A stretch of DNA of 64,000 nt from contig NC_135119.1 in assembly GCF_050908995.1 (NCBI RefSeq), forward strand, positions 10,726,001 to 10,790,000, read 5' to 3'. Below, piece by piece: positions 58,183-64,000 of this stretch (position 1 is its first letter; the number at the start of each line of letters is the position of its first letter). Position numbers and translations under genes: made by a program. Below the pieces are notes generated by a model. That model was given only the letters and a program-made list of their open reading frames with translations. It was not told the origin of the DNA and searched no databases. This DNA comes from Andrena cerasifolii. Taxonomy: Eukaryota > Arthropoda > Insecta > Hymenoptera > Andrenidae.

Positions 58183-58354
58183 ACGCCTGTTCATCGCGGT
58201 CGACGCCGAAGCCGCGGCCACCGACGCCGACGCCTCGACCGAATATCACATTCCACATGTACACGTGTCCACCGGATTATGCGGAATGGTACTGTCTGAA
58301 CGGTGCCACATGTTTCACCGTCAAAATCGTCGATTCCCTCCTCTACAATTGTTT
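58183..58354 (+). CDS. spi: Spitz-type EGFR ligand, exon 2 (linker and first part of EGF domain)
   Basis: Continues the frame from 52,875 (G plus AC gives Asp26). Residues 27-45 are ACSSRSTPKPRPPTPTPRP, a Pro/Thr linker whose start matches Drosophila Spitz. N46-I-T48 is an N-glycosylation sequon. The EGF domain begins at Cys54; Cys63, Cys69 and Cys82 are the second to fourth of its six cysteines. YCLNGATCFTVKI (62-74) is the signature region of Spitz/Keren ligands, which activate the EGF receptor after Star-assisted export and Rhomboid cleavage. The exon ends two bases into the next codon before donor GTAAGT. Cys5, Cys6, the transmembrane segment and the tail must lie in later exons outside the window. 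Spitz and Keren cannot be separated on this piece. Confidence 0.93.
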
Positions 58355-58426
58355 GTAAGTACGCCACACGATTCTGTTTCTTTCGAACCCCTTCGCCATA
58401 GAAACTTATACACGCGATCATCTGCC

Positions 58427-58497
58427 CCGTGCGTGAAACGCCAATGGGCGTTCGGGGAGCACGGTTGCAGAATAGGGCTGGACGGTTTCCGCACGCG
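58427..58497 (+). repeat. Dispersed hairpin element, copy 8 (spitz intron 2)
   Basis: 71 bp and the cleanest copy. CCGTGC at the start is perfectly complementary to the internal GCACGG, enclosing the AACGCC/GGCGTT hairpin. The end GGTTTCCGCACGCGG provides a second possible partner for the same 5' arm. It lies sense to the gene, 72 bp after the exon 2 donor, so it would be in the pre-mRNA. Confidence 0.9.
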
Positions 58498-60156
58498 GCG
58501 GAGTGTTCTCACTCGAGTTGGAAAAGTTAATATCGTTGGCCAGCACCTTGTGCGTTTCTCCTGCTACTGGGAGCATTTACGCGTGGCTTGAGAAGTTGTG
58601 GGAGATGGAAATATATCTAAATCGAGGGATTCCTTGGGAGGAATAGAGAAATGGAGGAGGAGAAAATTTGAATTGTGGCGAGATACAAAAGTATTATAAT
58701 TTAATAAGTGGAAAGTGTATTCTAGAGTCTGGGGTAGATAGAGGGGTGGATTTGTCAGCGTAGATGACGGATACGGCGAGTAAAAGTTCGTAGCAATAGG
58801 GTTTAGACAAATATATGGCAGTGTTGGAGCTTCTTTGACTACGAAATGGTCGTAGAAACAGCTGATTTCTTCGTTTTAAGTTAATGCACGAATGTTGGGG
58901 TACTGCAAATTGTAATAGACTTTAAGTACGTTTTAGTGTTGCCTTCACTGATAATCAGCGGATGTCAATGTTTGCAGGCTCAGGTACTAGTGTGTTTATA
59001 CCTGGGTTAAGTATGATTCCGTATCTTCGAGACGGCGTTTGTAATGGTGGATGCAGGATGATTTACAGCCCTGTAAAGTCATTGCTGCCGGCCATTAAGG
59101 CTGACGTTTTTTCCGATATTTCCCTTCTGTGCGAACGCAGCTCTGCTAATGGGTTTCGCGGTGGAGGATCGAAGAGGGGTTGTAGGATTTTCAGGGGCAA
59201 ATTTAAGGTGCTCGAGAAAATTGGGATTTTGGAAGAAATTTGGGATCTCAAAGGAAATTTTGGATTTTCAAGGAAACTTGGAATTTCGGTGGAAACGTTG
59301 TATTTTCGAGGGAACTTAGGATTTTAGGCGAAATTTAGAATTCCAAAGGAAACTTGGAAAATCAAAAGAAACTCAGGATCTCCAAATACATGCATAAACT
59401 TAGAATTTTTCAGGCGAAATTTTCGAATTAAAGATTTCTAGGGAATACGAATGAAAAGTTTCGTAAGAAATTTAAGAACCCTTTGAAACTTGAAAAATCC
59501 ACCCCACGAGAAATTCGTCAAATATTCCCCGATTTCTACTCGCAGTCAGCAGACTATAGCCAGCTAAGCGCAAAGATTCCACGCACCAATTATGGCTAGA
59601 TTAAAATCGACAATGGCGAGTCGCCGATAAGATAAGCTCCTTCGAATCGACGCTTCGGGAGAAACAGAATTATCTCACGATAGAACGATTGCGACATGCC
59701 AGCGCTATGCCTGGAACTTCATCACCGCAGGGACGCCTCGAAATCTTACGTAATGAGACACACCTTCGGTAAATACGACTAAGTCTGACATATTAGACGA
59801 AAATACTCGCGACCAACCGACACGGCCGAGACGTGCCAGCTGAGACGAACGAGTACCTTTCTAGAAAGCACAAGGAACCATTAAATCGTGAAATCAAAAT
59901 CCCCAGGGGTCACGATTTCCCGCTTTTCACCATCCAGCTGACTAATCACAAAGCTGGTGATCCGAACGCTGCTGCCTTATGCACTAGGCAGAACAGCGAA
60001 CCTCTAAATAGCTCGTTTAATAAACTTTCATTTCGCAAAGTATGAAGATCCTGCAATGCAGGAATTGCAATTGTATTGGAAGCTGTGAATAGTTAAAGAT
60101 GGGAGTTGAAAGTGGATAGTTGTGTACTAGCTGAGAGATATCTTGTTTTTAAAATA

Positions 60157-60929
60157 TCAGGTCGTCGAGGATGAAATTTGTAGAAAAACAGGCAAAGTTG
60201 GCTGATAACTTAATAATAAATATAATGATTTTTCAGAAATGATTTTTCAACTCTAACTTTGAACGCAGCTTTCACCCCCCAAATATGAAAACGGGGAAAA
60301 ATAAAAAAACACGTGCTTCTTATTTTTCGGTACTCTGTAACATATCCAAAAATAAAAATGATCGAAGGCGGACACCTAAAATACTCTCCTTGTCAGTTCA
60401 CGTGGACTTTTTCACTTTACCGATTTGAGCTAAATGCGTTAATATTGTTCGTTTGCTAACACCGAATTTCAACGATAATTCATAGGCACTCTGAGGTGGG
60501 TCAGACTCAACGGTGACCTTTAGTTCGTCGTTATAGACCTTCGATTGTGGGCGACCGCGTGGCTCATTTGCGAGGTCAAAGTTACCTGTACGAAATTTGG
60601 AGAACCAATTTGATACCGTCTGCTCTGTAGTAACGCTAGAGCCAAATACACTATTAATGTTTCGCGCGGTCTGCGATGCCTTAGTTCCACGCAAGAACTC
60701 ATACTTCATAATAGTGCGAATTTCCGACCGTTCCATTTTCAACAAAATTAATTTTAAAATTTTTTTTTTAATATTTTGTAGCGCTTACAATGGTTTCTTT
60801 AAACAGGCGAGATATGTAACTTTCTAACCAAAAAAGAAACAGAACGGTGAAATATTAAGGCAATGTAAAATAATAAGCTGTTAAAGTTGGCAATATTCTT
60901 AACTACAAATTTCATCCTTGCCAACCTAA
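60157..60929 (-). mobile_element. Internally deleted mariner element
   Basis: 773 bp, flanked on each side by TA (60,155-60,156 and 60,930-60,931), the mariner target. Both ends have inverted repeats sharing GGATGAAATTTGTAG. The outermost bases are TCAGGTCGTCGA on one side and TTAGGTTGGCAA on the other. Full mariners are about 1.3 kb, so roughly 40% is missing, including the catalytic part. It is inserted antisense in spitz intron 2. It could be moved only by a transposase made elsewhere. Confidence 0.88.
60398..60745 (-). pseudogene. Mariner transposase, N-terminal fragment
   Basis: The 115-residue frame starts MLKMERSEIRTIMKYEFLRG and covers the paired-like DNA-binding region of mariner transposases: a first helix-turn-helix (about residues 5-50, with TEQTVSNWFSKFRTG), a GRP linker (residues 63-65, the AT-hook-like motif) and a second helix-turn-helix (about 75-105, with SKRTILTHL). 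The frame ends at KVKKST. Just beyond, a shifted frame gives PRELT, resembling the family's WVPHELT motif, which points to a small frameshifting deletion there. The DDE/D catalytic domain (about 230 residues) is absent. If expressed it could still bind the element's ends, but nothing shows expression. Confidence 0.88.
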
Positions 60930-61651
60930 TAGTAATGAACTGGAACCAAGGAAGGATTTTTGGAAGTAGCTAGAGGGATGATAGAGTGAGCCAAGGTTTG
61001 GAAAAGTTCAATGAAGACGCAGAGGATAGGGTGTCGAAGTGTTCATACTATTTATAGAGTACAAAGTTGCATCGAAAGCCAAAATGAGTTACATTAATCC
61101 CAGACTGATATTAGAAACTCCTAAGTGTCCCCAAATTGTCATTAGAGATGATATGCAAAATTCAGAAGACGATGTATAGTACACAGTTTCCAAAGAAACA
61201 TGCAAATAATCACGAGTCACTATAACCCCATCTTCACAACCCCTAAACATCGGTTCATGCTTGCACAAAGGCGCACCTTACACCCAGCAGCCGCCATTTA
61301 ACCCTCGGCCACGGTAGAGGGGCCTTTTTAGACCCAAGCGTGAAGTCACCAAGCGTAACAGTAGCAATAAAAACTCCAGAAATAAAAAAAAATCACTTCT
61401 CTACTGTTCCCCCTAAAAAGAGTACACATTTTAATCACTTAAAATGCGTATAGTAACCCACTGCAGTAGAAAAGTAAATATTATTTTTCTAAAGTTTTTC
61501 CCACAAGTAACAGAATACTTAATAGACTCAAAACTGACCCAGCCATCGACTTCCGTGCGATCGCTCTAATTAAATCCTTCGTGGCTGGGGGCCTTTTTTA
61601 CCCAAGCATAAGGCCCACTTACGCAATAATAAACACTGCTAAAGAAAACCT

Positions 61652-61818
61652 CAGTTATCGATAATAAAATTGCACAAATATTGTGTGTCCACTTTTTGTG
61701 AAATTGTATATTTCTTTAATTATAAAGCGCCCTTGCACTTTCAAATCTCTTTCCCCCCTCCCAAAAAAGCGCTAAAAATGGACATGCAATATTTGTGCAG
61801 TAAGCCATCGATATACTG
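61652..61818. mobile_element. Small TIR element (MITE) in spitz intron 2
   Basis: About 167 bp. The left end CAGTTATCGATAATAAAATT and, on the other strand, the right end CAGTATATCGATGGCTTACT are inverted repeats, both followed by GCACAAATATTG. Non-coding. The CAGT-type end and length fit a Tc1/pogo-group MITE. Flanking sequence near 61,540 and 61,855 shares a GCGATCGCTC string, so the insertion sits in locally duplicated DNA. Confidence 0.5.
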
Positions 61819-64000
61819 GGACCGACACGACAGGGCCCAAGGCCCAAAAACAGGCCCAGCCACCGACCGCAATGCGATCGCTCCAGCCGGCCACCGTTCG
61901 ATTGTTAACGTTTTAATATCGACGCCGCGTGGAACCGAAACGGTCCCCGGAAGAACTCCCAGCACTCGAATTCCCAGAATTTCGAAATGCCCCTGACGGA
62001 TGCCCGCCCGCGTGCGCACAATCGATGAATGGGATCCGGAGGATCTCGTCGCGACGCCTGACTTTTTTCTCGCTCACGCGCGCACCCTCCGTCACGCGGG
62101 GTTGGATCTGCCGGCGGCGTGGCTGGAACAATCGCGGGGGCGGAAAGGTGCCGGTAAAAGGACAGGATCGTTCGTCCTTTCGCCACCCCGCCGGACCAGT
62201 AATCCCCGGTTGCGTGCCGTCGTCACGTACGCCTCGGATTCCTGCGGGACTCCCATAGAAAAGCGTCGCAAGGATCTCTCGCTTTCTCCTCCGATCATGG
62301 ACAGACACGTCCTCTTAACTGGTCGATCCTCGTCGATTCGTGAGCGTCGGGCGCAGGTACCATTCAAGGTCAACGGAGAGGGATCTCGGTGCCTTTGCAA
62401 AGGAGTTTCGAACGATTCTCCACTTGCTTTTCTGGTTATGGGAGGCTGTAAAGGAGGGTGTTATTTTGGGGGAAGTCGAAGGATTTCTAGAAAGGAGGTT
62501 GTATATTATGAGGCTGGGTTGTAAATAGTTGATTTGACTGTGATAGTATTCATAGAGCAGCTTCTTTAAAGGGAAGCGGGAAAGTGGGCGGAGCTAGAGC
62601 CCCCTCCGCAGCGCGTGCACTAGTTTCGAGGTCTCTGGCGATCTAGTATCGGGGCGATGTTCAATCTCGCTTTTCTTTATCCTTGTACGGATATTAGGGC
62701 ATTTTTAACCGAATTCGAGTCATCACAAATCTTCACTCCTCCTTTACTAGTGTATTATTTCGACCGAAGCTTCTTCATATTTACAAATAACCGTCAATAA
62801 TAAATAATAATTTTATTAATTTTATTATTTTAATTTTTTTTCACTGTAGCAATTTAATAAGTTCTTGAAACAGTAAACCCTAATAATTAAATGAACCGAG
62901 TTGTATTTTCGCATCCCCGTTTCTTGTTAACATATGATATTGGGTTAATCTCACCCTTTACTTATTCGTGGCACGTTTCAAATTCGGTGTAAGGGTTAAC
63001 ACCACTATCTTATCTTGTATGTTTTTTCTACCCCAATTTTCTTATCTCTCTAATTATGCTAAGTCCCTCGACTTTTATAAACCTACTTTACTTTTCATTT
63101 CTTTGAGGAATCTTGTAATCGCGAGGATAATGGAACTTTCTCTGCCATTATTTCAAATGTTTAAAGTATAACTGCACCGAGCTAACTACGTTAAAATTTG
63201 AATATTCTATGGTCTCAATCACACATCAATGATTTACAGGCGACACCATTGACATCTGTATATTAATCTAAAATAATATTCACATGGTTAGACGTACTAA
63301 AATATTTTCCACTCGCTATTACTATACGACAATACGTAAGGCATATAAATTTATCAGTTCATTCTTATAAAATCGTATAAATGAGCCGTTTGTTTTGAAA
63401 GTGGCGTAAGTCCATTCATACCCATCAAACGCGTATTATTTCTTAAATAATCTTAACTATGCTAATTGGGATGATAAATTTGACACCCTTGGAAACCACT
63501 ATATTATCTGTTACCCATATTTCTAAATTTAATCCAACGCAAACCCTTCGATATCTCGATTCGAACATAAATGGACTTACGCCGCTTTCAAAATAACCGG
63601 CTCAAATTCATTCTTAAACTCGTCCCAATAAAATTTCGCGCCGACTAACTTCCCATTAATTTCCCTTCGTATCAAAAACTACCCAGCACCTCAGCAATCC
63701 GATAAATCGAGCATTTGATAAACATTATTTATAAATTTTCGGCGCGCGCTCAAAGAATTCAGAAGCTTTTTACCTGAGCCTGCAGCTCAGTATTCCCTCG
63801 CGGGATCTAGGTTCCCGGCTCTTAAGTCATTTTTCACACAACAGCGGCTCAAGAATCGCCCACAAAACGCCTGTGAAACTAGTCGGAGGCGAGGCCTGGG
63901 AGATTGATCCCTCTCTCGGCCGCGCGGCGCGCGCTACTTTTTCCTCGTTCGCGCTCCCATTATTTCCGGTGGGACGAGCAGCAAGTAGTTCCTCAAGCGG

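Larger units (their letters stand above)
58355..64000 (+). other. Intron 2 of the spitz gene (start only)
   Basis: Begins GTAAGT. I searched for the expected C-x-C...GQRCE part of the EGF domain in this 5.6 kb stretch and saw none, so the next exon is probably past the window end. The stretch holds a hairpin element 72 bp after the donor, a deleted mariner, a small TIR element and a degenerate run of GGAAACTTGGAATTTC phrases at about 59,205-59,345. CpG-rich DNA at 61,900-62,420 and again after 63,880 has open frames without recognised product. Bases 62,690-63,700 are AT-rich and featureless to me. Confidence 0.6.

Noticed and set aside
62000..62524. 174-codon frame in spitz intron 2
   Set aside because: GC-rich stretch with antisense frames of similar length and no similarity to EGF ligands or any other family I know.
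58355..64000. Remaining spitz exons
   Set aside because: I looked for the fifth and sixth EGF cysteines in a C-x-C...GQRCE context and a transmembrane exon and found none; calling any frame here would be guesswork.

Overview
The window is nuclear DNA of an arthropod, almost certainly an insect. The one gene I can name is the 5' part of a Spitz-type EGF-receptor ligand on the + strand. The protein details, together with AT-rich DNA broken by CpG-rich islands and many small inverted-repeat transposon remnants, fit a hymenopteran (bee, ant or wasp) best; the order is inference. More than 98% of the window is non-coding. Nearly all open frames on both strands lie in GC-rich islands or tandem repeats and show no recognisable protein family.

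Layout. 1-51,550 is a gene desert with scattered repeats. Tandem arrays lie at 3.7-4.55, 6.4-6.7, 11.06-11.8, 18.5-19.6, 42.1, 43.3-43.7, 46.4-46.9 and 48.3-48.7 kb. Long foldback elements lie at 1.0-1.4, 24.1-25.1, 31.1-31.85, 36.0-36.6 and 44.3-44.7 kb. Short terminal-inverted-repeat (TIR) elements include hAT-like, pogo-like and TTAA-flanked types. CpG-rich islands occur near 0-0.5, 9.1-9.5, 13.4-13.9, 14.5-15.1, 21.0-21.5, 22.5-23.0, 25.2-26.2, 27.0-27.5, 29.4-31.0, 33.9-34.5, 38.8-39.3 and 39.9-40.4 kb. A pair of perfect CRE octamers marks one of these (about 8.97-9.37 kb) as a possible control region.

51,551-64,000 is the spitz locus. It holds a GC-rich leader, a signal-peptide exon (52,800-52,875), a 5.3 kb first intron with two minisatellites, an exon with the Pro/Thr linker and the first four EGF cysteines (58,183-58,354), and at least 5.6 kb of a second intron with a deleted mariner element. 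The rest of the EGF domain, the transmembrane segment and the tail lie beyond the window.

The most unusual feature is a family of eight dispersed elements, most 71-72 bp long and in both orientations. Each has the core palindrome GAACGCCNATNGGCGTTC inside GTGCGGA/TCCGCAC-type ends. Paired changes between copies suggest that base pairing is or was conserved. Two copies lie in spitz introns. I do not recognise this family.
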